Assembly (NCBI GenBank): GCA_965227455.1
Contig: OZ245752.1
Span: 868,001-932,000, forward strand
Length of the DNA: 64,000 nucleotides
Direction: 5' to 3'
Source of the DNA: JABDIP01 sp965227455
Lineage (GTDB): Bacteria; Pseudomonadota; Alphaproteobacteria; DSM-16000; Inquilinaceae
Shown: piece by piece, positions 1-7,409 of the stretch
Position numbering within the stretch: the first letter of the stretch is position 1
Layout of the letters: each line of letters starts with the position of its first letter
Program-made: the position numbers and the translations under genes
The notes under the pieces: generated by a model
Told to the model about the DNA's origin: nothing
Seen by the model: the letters and a program-made list of their open reading frames with translations, nothing else
The model's database searches: none

Positions 1-322
1 TGACAGCCTTGCGCATCTCGCCTCGGCCCGCTGGCTGCGCGCGCTGGCGCCGCCGGTGACGATCCGCGCCAACACGATGAGTGCCATGCAGGATGCGGCC
101 AGGGCCGGCATGGGGCTGGCGGCCTTGCCCTGCTTCATGGGCGACGGGGACCCGGCCCTGCGCCGGGTCGGCGACCCGATGCCCGAACTGGAGACCGGCC
201 TGTGGGCCCTGACCCATCGCGACTTGCGGCAGACCGCGCGCATCCGTGCCTTCCTCGATGCGGTCGGCGAGGCGATGGGTGAGCTGCGGCCGCTGCTGGA
301 GGGCCATCGCCCGGCCCATTGA
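1..322 (+). CDS. LysR-family transcriptional regulator, C-terminal part (cut by window edge)
   Basis: The reading frame is open from base 2 to a TGA at 320-322, with no start inside the window, so only about the last 106 residues are seen. They contain the hydrophobic stretch ending in GMGLAALPCFMGD, followed by an L.T.GLWALTHRDLRQTARIRAFLDAV-type segment. That is the usual end of the LysR substrate-binding domain: effector-domain subdomain 2, then the closing helix. The DNA-binding half lies outside the window, so neither target nor effector can be named. The next genes on the same strand are a formate dehydrogenase remnant and the hyp-like operon, which it might once have regulated; that link is inference only. 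Confidence 0.8.
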   Translation, partial: DSLAHLASARWLRALAPPVTIRANTMSAMQDAARAGMGLAALPCFMGDGDPALRRVGDPMPELETGLWALTHRDLRQTARIRAFLDAVGEAMGELRPLLEGHRPAH

Positions 323-489
323 CCTGCATCGATGGTCCCAGAGCGCCGCCCGGCGATGATGCCCGACTTGAAGACCGTGGTGACACTTGGCGTGCCGGAG
401 CATGGGCACACCAGCGCGATTTCCCCCGCAGCGCCGCTCTGGAGGCTACTGCTCCGGCGCCGGGACTAAATGTCGCAGAGGGCGGCCTA

Positions 490-732
490 TGGTGGCTCGG
501 CCCTGCGTTCGGCGACCCGGTGCGGATTGCCGCGGGCCGTGGTGCGATAGTCGCTGCCTGCCGGGCCGATCCTGGACGGCCCGAAGGCGTCGTATTCATG
601 CCGTTCTGTTTCGCCGAGGCGGCCGCCAGCCTCTTGACCAACACCGCCATCGACCGTCAATCCAAGATCCCCGGATACAAGTATTGCGCTTTCCAACTCG
701 AGGCGAATCCGCCCGCCGTGCGCCCGGAATAA
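490..732 (+). pseudogene. C-terminal remnant of formate dehydrogenase alpha subunit (molybdopterin dinucleotide-binding domain)
   Basis: A frame running to TAA at 730-732 encodes FGDPVRIAAGRGAIVA, then EGVVFMPFCFAEAAASLLTN and KIPGYKYCAFQLEA. These match the order and wording of the extreme C-terminus of FdhF/FdsA-type formate dehydrogenase alpha subunits, where the molybdopterin-dinucleotide domain closes with a VVFMPF.F.EAAANLLTNPALDP..KIPE.K.CAV motif. Only about 80 of roughly 900 residues remain. The sequence upstream in the same frame has no Fdh character, and no start or ribosome site fits. I read it as a decayed gene end left between the LysR gene and the hyp-like operon. Confidence 0.7.
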
Positions 733-908
733 GAAACTTATCAACACTGCTGTGAGAGTTTTGTGCCCGGAATCCGGTACTTATCCGTCGGCCGGGCGAA
801 AAAGATGATGGTTAAGCGATTTTAGGCAAAATAATTAAGTATGACTACATAAATGCCTGACAAATTGGCTCCACTAGTTTTTGGGGTCTTCAGTCCGGGG
901 TAAGAAAA
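733..908 (+). promoter_or_regulatory. AT-rich leader upstream of the hypC-hypD-hypX-like operon
   Basis: Bases about 790-890 are clearly richer in A and T than the surroundings and carry no credible gene. The segment is the only upstream space for the hyp-like operon, so the promoter should lie here. CTGACA (857-862) with AT-rich sequence downstream is a possible -35-like element, but I cannot assign a sigma factor. The ribosome site before the ATG at 909 is weak (GGGGTAAGAAAA). Confidence 0.4.
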
Positions 909-1154
909 ATGTCGAATGCTGTACCTGCCGCTGTGATGGAAGTGCATGGCGATTCCGGGACCGCTACGGTCGGTTTCGCCGGTGCTACGGAGCAGGTTTC
1001 CGTGGAGCTCTTGGATACCGTGTCCGTCGGCGACTACGTGCTGGTCGATGTCGGATTTGCGGTGGCCAAGATCAGCGCCAAGGAGGCCGACACCACGCTC
1101 GCGACGATCGCCGATGGCGGTCGGATCGACGCCGGGGAGAGTTTGGTCGCATGA
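909..1154 (+). CDS. HypC/HupF-family chaperone homologue lacking the essential Cys2
   Basis: The 81-residue protein has the HypC beta-barrel layout: V.EV.GD..TATV.FAG, then VSVELLDTVSVGDYVLVDVGFAVAKI and a helical tail. HypC normally begins MC(L/G)(A/G)IP, and Cys2, exposed after Met removal, binds the iron of the Fe(CN)2CO unit and contacts HypD. Here the start reads MSNAVP, so Cys2 is replaced by Ser, and the protein has no cysteine at all. The frame upstream of 909 meets TGA at 858-860 with no alternative MC start. The TGA overlaps the ATG of the HypD-like gene (ATGA), so translation is probably coupled. In-frame context and family fit are strong; canonical HypC activity is not expected. 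Confidence 0.8.
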   Translation: MSNAVPAAVMEVHGDSGTATVGFAGATEQVSVELLDTVSVGDYVLVDVGFAVAKISAKEADTTLATIADGGRIDAGESLVA

Positions 1155-2263
1155 ACTATGGACAGCAGTTCCGCCGCCAGGATCTGGCTGAGCAATTGGC
1201 AGACCGCCTGATCGACGAGGTCGAGCCCGGTCGCGCCTATCGATTCATGGAAGTGTGCGGCGCGCATACCCGCGCCATCCTGCAATTCGGCATCCAGAGC
1301 CTGATGCCCGAGAACGTGCAGTTCCTGCGCGGCCCGGGCTGCCCGGTTTGCGTGCTGCCGACCAGCCGCATCGCCGAGGCGCTGGAGCTGAGCCGGCAGC
1401 ATGATGCCATCGTCTGCGCCTATGGGGATATGGTGCAGGTGGTCGAGGCTAAGCGCCGGGGCCTGTTCCGCTCCAAGCCGAAAAGCGCGGATATCCGTCC
1501 CGTCCGCTCGGTGCAGGAAGCCCTGCAGATTGCCCGCGACAATCCGCGGCGCGAGGTGGTGTTCTTCGCCACCGGTTTCGAGACGACGACGGCGCCCACC
1601 GCGGTGGCCCTGCGCCGGGCGCAGTCGGAAGGGCTGAAGAATTTCAGCGTGTTCTGCAACCATCTGCTGACGCCGGCCGCCATCCACCACATGCTGGAAT
1701 CGGCCGATATCGGCGGCATCGACCTGCGTTCGGTCGATGGCTTCCTGGGGCCGGCCCATGCCAGTGCGGTGATCGGCAGCCAGCCCTACGCCTTCTTTGC
1801 CGAGGAATACCAGCGGCCGGTGGTGGTCGCCGGCTTCGAGCCGCTGGATGTCATGCAGGCGGCGCTGATGCTGGTCCGCCAGGTCAATGAGGGCCGCTAC
1901 ACGGTCGAAAATCAGTACCGCCGCGCCGTTACCGAGGGCGGCAACAGCAAGGCGCTGGCCCTGGTGGGCGACGTATTCGAATTGCGCCGGATCTTCGACT
2001 GGCGCGGATTGGGGCCGGTGCCGTACAGCGCCTTCCGTATCAAGTCGGCCTTTGCCGATTACGATGCGGAGGCGCGCTTCGGAATCGAGCAGCAATCCGG
2101 AGGCGAAAAGGCCGTTGAGCCGAAATCGCTGCAGATGGGCTGTGTCCGGGATGACGGCAACGGTTCCTGCCTGGCCTTCCTGGACGCCGAGCGCTGCGCC
2201 TATGACCGGTCGCTGCCGCTAGGCGGCGATGCGGCCGTGCCCTGGACCATCGTCGCGGCCTGA
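1151..2263 (+). CDS. HypD-like Fe-S protein with altered C-terminal cysteine region
   Basis: The 370-residue protein follows HypD closely for about 310 residues. It has MEVCGAHT (Cys36, His39), GPGCPVCVLP (Cys64, Cys67), FFATGFETTTAPTA, HHMLESADIGGIDLRSVDGFLGPAHAS, GFEPLDVMQAALMLVRQVNEG, then VENQYRRAV and WRGLGPVPYSAFRIK. HypD is the scaffold where Fe(CN)2CO is assembled on HypC. The C-terminal [4Fe-4S] module differs. Canonical HypD has four ligands spread through C.CGE..., DC..FG..C and SSEGACAAYY; this protein ends with only Cys331, Cys340 and Cys349 and lacks the SSEGACAAYY end. The second His of the family's CGGHTH motif is Arg here (HTR). It overlaps the HypC-like gene by 4 bp. Confidence 0.85.
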   Translation: MNYGQQFRRQDLAEQLADRLIDEVEPGRAYRFMEVCGAHTRAILQFGIQSLMPENVQFLRGPGCPVCVLPTSRIAEALELSRQHDAIVCAYGDMVQVVEAKRRGLFRSKPKSADIRPVRSVQEALQIARDNPRREVVFFATGFETTTAPTAVALRRAQSEGLKNFSVFCNHLLTPAAIHHMLESADIGGIDLRSVDGFLGPAHASAVIGSQPYAFFAEEYQRPVVVAGFEPLDVMQAALMLVRQVNEGRYTVENQYRRAVTEGGNSKALALVGDVFELRRIFDWRGLGPVPYSAFRIKSAFADYDAEARFGIEQQSGGEKAVEPKSLQMGCVRDDGNGSCLAFLDAERCAYDRSLPLGGDAAVPWTIVAA

Positions 2264-2367
2264 CGCCGGATCGCCCGCCACCACAGGACAAACCGTCAAA
2301 ACATGGACAACCAAACCGGGCCCGCCGGCCGCCGCTGCCGGCCGGGCCGGGGAAAGGACACCATCCC

Positions 2368-4074
2368 ATGCGCATTCTCTTCATCGCCAGCGGCTTCAAC
2401 AGCCTGAGCCAGCGCCTGTTCGTCGAGCTGACCGGGCGCGGCCATGAGGTCAGCGTCGAACTGGACATCGACGACGCCACCTCCCAGGAGGCGGTGGACC
2501 TCTACGCTCCGGACCTGATCGTGGCGCCGTTCCTGAAGCGGGCGATCCCGGAGAGCATCTTCTCCAAGCATGTCTGCCTGATCGTGCATCCCGGCATCCC
2601 CGGCGACCGCGGTCCGTCCGCCATCGACTGGGCGATCCTGAACCAGGAGGAGCGCTGGGGCGTCACCGTGCTGCAGGCCGAGGCGGAGATGGATGCGGGC
2701 CCGATCTGGGCCGCCGCCGGCTTTCCGATGCGCAAAACCAGCAAGTCCAGCCTCTACCGAAACGAGGTCACCGAGGCCGCCGTCAAGGCGGTGCTGCAGG
2801 CGATCGACCGGTTCGAGAAGGGCGAGGGCCCGCCGGACCCGGAGCAGGTCTGGACCGAGGCGCGCGGCATCGAGCGGCCGCCGGCCAAGCAGGCCGACCG
2901 CGCCATCGACTGGCGCCGCGACGATACCGAGACGGTCATGCGCAAGCTGCTGAGCGCCGACGGCGCGCCCGGCATCAAGAACAAGCTGCGCAACCGCGAC
3001 GTATTCCTGCACGATCCGCGCCCGGCCACCGGCCTGACCGGCGAGCCCGGCGCCATCGTCGCGCGCAGCGGCCCGGCCATCTGCCGCGCCACCACCGACG
3101 GGGCGGTGTGGATCGGCTATCTGCGCGACAAGGCGCACAAGGACAGCTTCAAGCTGCCGGCCACCGAGCTGCTGGCCGACGATCTGGACGGCGTGATGGA
3201 CATCCCGGTGGACGGCGAGTGCGGCTACCAGGAGATCAGCTACGCCGAGAAGGACGGCGTCGGCTATCTGGCCTTCGATTTCTACAACGGCGCCATGAGC
3301 ACCGCCCAATGCGAGCGGCTGCTGGCCGCCTACAACGCGGCCTGCCAGCGGGACACCAAGGTCATCGTGCTGACCGGCGGCCATGAGTACTGGTCGAATG
3401 GCATCCACCTGAACCTGATCGAGGCGGCGGAGAGCCCGGCCGACGAAAGCTGGCGCAACATCAACGCCATCGACGATCTGGCCGAGGCGATCATCCGCAC
3501 CGAGACCCATGTCACCGTGGCCGCGCTGCAGGGCAATGCCGGCGCCGGCGGCGTTTTCCTGGCCCGGGCCGCGGACCAGGTCTGGCTGCGCTCCGGCGTG
3601 GTGCTGAGCCCGCACTACAAGGATATGGGCAACCTGCACGGTTCGGAGTTTTGGACGTATCACCTGCCGCACTGCGCCGGCGAGGAGAACGCCAAGCGCA
3701 TCATCGATGCCCGCCTTCCGATGGGGGTCGATGAGGCGATTGAGCTCGGTCTGGCCGACGCCAAGCTTGCCGGCGACCGTGCCAAATACGAGAACGAGCT
3801 GCAGAAGCGGGCGGAGACCCTGGTCAACGAGCCGACCGTCGACAAGATGCTCAAGGCCAAGGCCAAGCGCCGCGCCGCGGACGAGGCCGAGAAGCCGCTG
3901 CAGACCTATCGCGAGGAGGAGCTGGCCAAGATGCGCGCCAATTTCTACGGCGCCAATCCCAGCTACCACATCGCCCGCTACAACTTCGTCCACAAGGTCG
4001 GCAAGTCGCGCACGGCGATCACCATCGCTCGCCATCGCGACCGCAGCCGGCAGGACCAGAAGAAGGCGTCTTAG
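2368..4074 (+). CDS. hypX: HypX/HoxX-like protein: formyl-THF-binding domain plus enoyl-CoA hydratase domain
   Basis: This 568-residue protein has the usual HypX length and order. Residues 1-250 form a formyltransferase-like domain with HPGIPGDRGPSAIDWAI (His74 onward), WGVTVLQAEAEMDAGPIWA and KSSLYRNEVTEAA. Residues about 295-520 form a crotonase domain with GGHEYWSNGIHLN, AALQGNAGAGG (oxyanion region near residue 385) and GSEFWTYHLP. HypX is known to turn the formyl group of N10-formyl-tetrahydrofolate, via formyl-CoA, into CO for the NiFe-hydrogenase active site under air. Both active regions look intact, unlike those of its two partners. AGGA precedes the ATG at 2368. It lies 104 bp after the HypD-like gene on the same strand and is probably co-transcribed. 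No hydrogenase gene is in the window. Confidence 0.9.
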   Translation: MRILFIASGFNSLSQRLFVELTGRGHEVSVELDIDDATSQEAVDLYAPDLIVAPFLKRAIPESIFSKHVCLIVHPGIPGDRGPSAIDWAILNQEERWGVTVLQAEAEMDAGPIWAAAGFPMRKTSKSSLYRNEVTEAAVKAVLQAIDRFEKGEGPPDPEQVWTEARGIERPPAKQADRAIDWRRDDTETVMRKLLSADGAPGIKNKLRNRDVFLHDPRPATGLTGEPGAIVARSGPAICRATTDGAVWIGYLRDKAHKDSFKLPATELLADDLDGVMDIPVDGECGYQEISYAEKDGVGYLAFDFYNGAMSTAQCERLLAAYNAACQRDTKVIVLTGGHEYWSNGIHLNLIEAAESPADESWRNINAIDDLAEAIIRTETHVTVAALQGNAGAGGVFLARAADQVWLRSGVVLSPHYKDMGNLHGSEFWTYHLPHCAGEENAKRIIDARLPMGVDEAIELGLADAKLAGDRAKYENELQKRAETLVNEPTVDKMLKAKAKRRAADEAEKPLQTYREEELAKMRANFYGANPSYHIARYNFVHKVGKSRTAITIARHRDRSRQDQKKAS

Positions 4075-4105
4075 GGCGCGCGGCAGACTCCGCCTCCCTC
4101 CCGAT

Positions 4106-4187
4106 CGTCATTGCGAGCCGCAGGCGAAGCAATCCACTGTCTCCGTCAGGAGTGGAGTGCCGCGTCGCTGCGCTCCTCGCAATGACG
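4106..4187. repeat. Palindromic intergenic repeat (CGTCATTGCGAG type)
   Basis: The arm CGTCATTGCGAG (4106-4117) is mirrored by CTCGCAATGACG (4176-4187), and the GCAGGCGAAGC side is partly mirrored by GCGTCGCTGCGCTCC. The element sits just after the HypX-like gene and before a convergent gene. This is a common dispersed element of alphaproteobacterial genomes; transcribed, it would fold into a long hairpin and may serve as a terminator. Confidence 0.75.
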
Positions 4188-4207
4188 CCTGGCGTCAGGG
4201 CGATGCT

Positions 4208-4582
4208 TTAGCCCAGCTCCGCCGCCAGACGTTCCGGGGCGATTGCCCGGTAGCTCTCCTCCAGCCAAGCGCTCAGCACGTCCAGCGGCACGTCGTCATC
4301 ACCGCCGAACCGCGACGAGACCCAGCCGGCCCGGCCGAGCCCGTAGCCGGTCGGCTCCGTGAACGGATAGGCCAGGGCGAATTCCCGGGATTGCGGCAGC
4401 TTCATCGACAGCTTGAGCCAGCCCTCGTCATGGGCAAGGAACAGGAACGCCTTGCCCTTCACCTTGAAGGCGCTGTGCCCCCAGGGAAAATCCTCGGTCG
4501 ATTCGGGATAGCCGAGCGCCTGGGTGCGGAGGCTCCCTGCCGCGTCCATGAGCGAGGCAGGCAATTCGGATTCGTTGGTCAC
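4208..4582 (-). CDS. MmcQ/YjbR-family protein
   Basis: The protein contains SLRTQALGYPESTEDFPWGH and AFKVKGKAFLFL, then WLKLSMKLP, YPFTEPTGYGLGRAGWVSSRF and a closing helix with SYRAIAPERLAAEL. This is the compact CyaY-like fold of the MmcQ/YjbR family, whose cellular role is unsettled (some members bind DNA). A GTG at 4582 gives 124 residues, close to family length. The frame stays open to an ATG at 4681, but the extra residues would add an unexpected hydrophobic helix, so I prefer the shorter form. The exact start is uncertain because no strong ribosome site is visible. It is divergent from the oxygenase gene at 4854. Confidence 0.75.
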   Translation of the reverse strand: MTNESELPASLMDAAGSLRTQALGYPESTEDFPWGHSAFKVKGKAFLFLAHDEGWLKLSMKLPQSREFALAYPFTEPTGYGLGRAGWVSSRFGGDDDVPLDVLSAWLEESYRAIAPERLAAELG

Positions 4583-4853
4583 GATGGCAGGTCCGGTATG
4601 CAATCGGCGGAGCCAATAGGCCAGGGCAGAGGCGCCACCCCAGGCCACGGAGATGATGACGACGAGGAGGTGGCGCGGCAAGTATCCAGCGCTCGCGTCG
4701 TAATGGTCCGCCTACCGGCAGCCTGGCCGTTGTCCATGCCGCCGAACGGCACGTCAATTGCGGATGAACGTCCACTCCTCAGGCCAATGGTTAACTGGCC
4801 TTTAACCGCTCCCTGGCTAGAAACCGTGTACGTGCACACGGGAAGATGGTCTT

Positions 4854-5801
4854 ATGACGCGCTTTGATTATTTGCTTGCGAAAATCGAGCAGGCTGAATT
4901 TCTTGATGAGCCATTTCGTCATCTTGAAATCAGGGACTTCTTCACCGATCAGGACTTCGCCAGCATTCTCGAGGCTCCGGAAATACGGATCGATGGGGCC
5001 GCCGACGACAGGCAGTTGATTGAGAAGCTGCGCGCACTCTCCTACAAGCCGATCGAGTTTCCGGGCACGGCGTCAAGCATTGGCGACTATCTTGCCTGGA
5101 GAGACGATCCCGGGCACCTCCACACGAATATCGATACCTGCGAAGGCTTCGGCCTGACGCTTCGATTGGGTCAGCCCAGCGCGGGCGGCATCGTCGAAGA
5201 GGTGAACGCGTTCTTCGGCTCGACCGAGTTTCGCGATTGCCTGGTCGCCAAGTTCGGCCTGGATTCCGACAACGTTTTTCCGGATGTCGGCCTGCAGAAG
5301 TATCTGGCGGGTTACGAGATCAGCCCGCATCCCGACGTGCGAGCCAAAGCCCTGACCTACATGATCAACGTCAATCCGGATCCCGATTCCGAGCAGCGGG
5401 ACTATCACACGCACTATATGCGCTTCACGGCGGAGCGGGCCTATGTGGAGGCCTATTGGCGGGGCAACCCGCAGCATGATCGCTGCTGGGTGCCGTGGTC
5501 ATGGTGCGAAACCGTCAAGCGGCAGATCCACAACAACAGCATTGTCATCTTTGCGCCGTCCGACGACACGCTGCATGCGGTGAAGGCGGATTACGATCAC
5601 CTGCCCGCGCAGAGGACCCAGTTTTACGGAAACCTCTGGTACGAGCGCATCGAGAAGACGGGCAAGCCGGTCTGGCGCGATTTCGAGATCCGGCCGACGC
5701 GGGAAACGCGCGCCCGCAGGACCATGCGTCAGACGATCATCGACCACATGCCGATGAAGGAGAATGTCCGTCGCATCAAGCAAAGGGTGATGGGCCGGTG
5801 A
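4854..5801 (+). CDS. 2-oxoglutarate/Fe(II)-dependent oxygenase-like protein
   Basis: The protein has 315 residues. A double-stranded beta-helix core can be recognised from the iron triad HPD (His159, Asp161) and a distal His241 in DTLHAVKAD, with Arg254 (QRTQFYGNLWY) placed to bind the 2-oxoglutarate carboxylate. The segment LTYMINVNPDPD follows the first His, as in prolyl-4-hydroxylase-type enzymes. The basic C-terminal tail (TRETRARRTMRQTI onward) is unusual. Substrate unknown. It is followed 50 bp later by an acyltransferase-3 gene on the same strand, an arrangement often seen in small cell-surface or secondary-metabolite modification loci; that role is inferred. Confidence 0.7.
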   Translation: MTRFDYLLAKIEQAEFLDEPFRHLEIRDFFTDQDFASILEAPEIRIDGAADDRQLIEKLRALSYKPIEFPGTASSIGDYLAWRDDPGHLHTNIDTCEGFGLTLRLGQPSAGGIVEEVNAFFGSTEFRDCLVAKFGLDSDNVFPDVGLQKYLAGYEISPHPDVRAKALTYMINVNPDPDSEQRDYHTHYMRFTAERAYVEAYWRGNPQHDRCWVPWSWCETVKRQIHNNSIVIFAPSDDTLHAVKADYDHLPAQRTQFYGNLWYERIEKTGKPVWRDFEIRPTRETRARRTMRQTIIDHMPMKENVRRIKQRVMGR

Positions 5802-5851
5802 GATGACGGACCGCTTCGGCACAGCGACACCGCTGCTCTGAGAGCGCACCG

Positions 5852-6841
5852 ATGACGCGGCTCTACGGGCTCGACGCCCTGAGGGGGATCGCCGCGATCA
5901 TGGTGCTTCTGCACCACGTTCGGGCGACTTACCTGCTCCAAGGGCCCGACCTGCTGGCGCACTCGGCCGTCGACATCTTCTTCATGCTTTCCGGGTTCGT
6001 CATGACACGGACCTATGAGGGGCGCCTGAAAAGCGGGCTGTCCACGCCGCGTTTCGTCGGGTTGCGCTACAAGCGCCTCTGGAAGCCGCTGGCGGTCGGT
6101 TCCGCCATCGGCTTTGCCTGGATCGGGCTGGCCCAGGGCTTCGATGCCCCTCTGCTTCTTTCGCTGGCGGCGATCCTGGCCTTCCTGCCTGCCCTCTGGA
6201 TGCCCGGAGAGCTGTTCCTGCTGAATATCCCGGCATGGTCGCTCTTCGTCGAGATCCTGGCGAACGCCTTGCACGGTGTCCTGTTCCGCAGGCTGGGCAA
6301 CCGAGGCCTTCTGGCCTGCCTGGCGCTGGCAGCGGCCGTGTTCCTCTGGACCACGCTGGCCACGGACCGGTCCGTTTACAGCTTCCGGGACACCAACCTG
6401 TTTCCGACCCTGTGCCGGGGGATCACCTGCTATCTCATCGGCGTCATGATCCATCGCTGGTTCGGAGACCGGCCGTTGCCGGTCCGGCCCGATGCGGCGC
6501 TGATCGCCTTCCCCCTGATCCTGGTCCTGTTCGGCAATTTTCTGCCGCCCGGACCGGCATCGATACTTTTCGCCTTCGTCGCCGCGCCATTGCTGCTGCG
6601 CGCATCGCTCGGTCTTGCGGCCTCGCCGGCGGCAATGTGGCTGGGTGCGCTGTCCTACCCGCTCTACGCCATCCACCAACCGGTCCTGGATGTGAGCCGC
6701 GGTTTCGGTGCATCGCCGGTCTTGGCCCTGCTTCTTGCCATGGCCGCCGGCGTTGTCGTCATGTGGGTCTTCGAAATCCCGCTTCGCAAGCGGTCCGGCG
6801 GCAAGGGCGTGTTGCAGTCGCCGCTGGACGCCAAGCGCTAA
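5852..6841 (+). CDS. Acyltransferase-3 family (OafA/NodX-like) membrane protein
   Basis: The 329-residue protein opens with GLDALRGIAAIMVLLHHV, the signature of the acyltransferase-3 family including the catalytic His. AVDIFFMLSGFVMTRTY and about ten hydrophobic helices follow. Such enzymes sit in the inner membrane and move acyl groups, usually acetyl, onto extracellular sugars. The end LRKRSGGKG is a short basic cytoplasmic tail. It follows the oxygenase gene on the same strand, and a strong hairpin at 6866 ends the unit. The acceptor molecule cannot be told from the sequence. Confidence 0.85.
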   Translation: MTRLYGLDALRGIAAIMVLLHHVRATYLLQGPDLLAHSAVDIFFMLSGFVMTRTYEGRLKSGLSTPRFVGLRYKRLWKPLAVGSAIGFAWIGLAQGFDAPLLLSLAAILAFLPALWMPGELFLLNIPAWSLFVEILANALHGVLFRRLGNRGLLACLALAAAVFLWTTLATDRSVYSFRDTNLFPTLCRGITCYLIGVMIHRWFGDRPLPVRPDAALIAFPLILVLFGNFLPPGPASILFAFVAAPLLLRASLGLAASPAAMWLGALSYPLYAIHQPVLDVSRGFGASPVLALLLAMAAGVVVMWVFEIPLRKRSGGKGVLQSPLDAKR

Positions 6842-6865
6842 CCGGTCCCGCGACCGCGCAGTGAA

Positions 6866-6895
6866 AGCCGCCCGGGCGCGATGGCCCGGGCGGCT
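6866..6895. terminator. Hairpin between convergent genes
   Basis: AGCCGCCCGGGC (6866-6877) pairs perfectly with GCCCGGGCGGCT (6884-6895) around a 6-base loop. It lies between the ends of two convergent genes. No T-run follows, so it is either a GC-only stop or a shared bidirectional terminator. Confidence 0.7.
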
Positions 6896-6949
6896 GACCT
6901 TGGCGAGTGTTCTGCGCGGAACGTGCGTCTACGCGGAACCGCGTTCGAG

Positions 6950-7276
6950 TCAGGTGGCCAGCGTGCCGTCGCCCTCGCCAACCGGCTCGGCGCCGGTCAT
7001 CAGGTGGAAGTGGTCCACGTTCTGGTCGTTCCAGCCGAAACGGACGGGCTGCTCGTTGCGCAGCAGATCGACGACTTCGTCCATCTGCTGATAGTCCATA
7101 TGGCCGTAGAAGCGCTGACCGTAGGTCGTGGGCGCGGACGCGGCCGGCAACGGCCCGTCCTTGTGGAACCTCAGAAAGGCGTAGAAGCCGTCGCCGAACA
7201 GCTGAACGCCGCCGTAATACCGGCTGCCGCCCACCGAGGCCTTGTACTGCGTGATGTCATACCATTTCCAAGCCAT
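6950..7276 (-). CDS. Hypothetical protein, about 108 residues
   Basis: The start at 7276 (MAWKWYDITQYK) is chosen because GGAGGGG sits 6 bases upstream; the ATG two codons earlier would lie right against it. The protein is rich in Tyr, Phe and Gly (YYGGVQLFGDGFYAFLRF, YGQRFYGHMDYQQMDEVVD) with no signal peptide or membrane helix. I do not recognise a family. Composition and a clean ribosome site support a real cytoplasmic protein. It is convergent with the acyltransferase gene and shares the hairpin at 6866. Confidence 0.6.
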   Translation of the reverse strand: MAWKWYDITQYKASVGGSRYYGGVQLFGDGFYAFLRFHKDGPLPAASAPTTYGQRFYGHMDYQQMDEVVDLLRNEQPVRFGWNDQNVDHFHLMTGAEPVGEGDGTLAT

Positions 7277-7409
7277 CGTCATCCCCTCCGGCGAAAATTG
7301 CCGTGTTGCGGAAATTGCAAGGGACGACGATTTAGCAACCAGCGGTCACAGACCGGTCACACAGCGGCGCTTGCTTCCGACTGCGGCATTGCGTTGATCA
7401 GGGTCGAGA

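Noticed and set aside
909..1154. The idea that a frameshift hides a canonical MC start of the HypC-like protein
   Set aside because: The N-terminal residues align with the HypC family directly (M-S-N-A-V-P to M-C-L-A-I-P), and the cysteine-rich stretch in another frame does not fit HypC.
2296..4035. A 579-codon minus-strand open frame
   Set aside because: It is the mirror of the HypX-like gene and has no family features or ribosome site.
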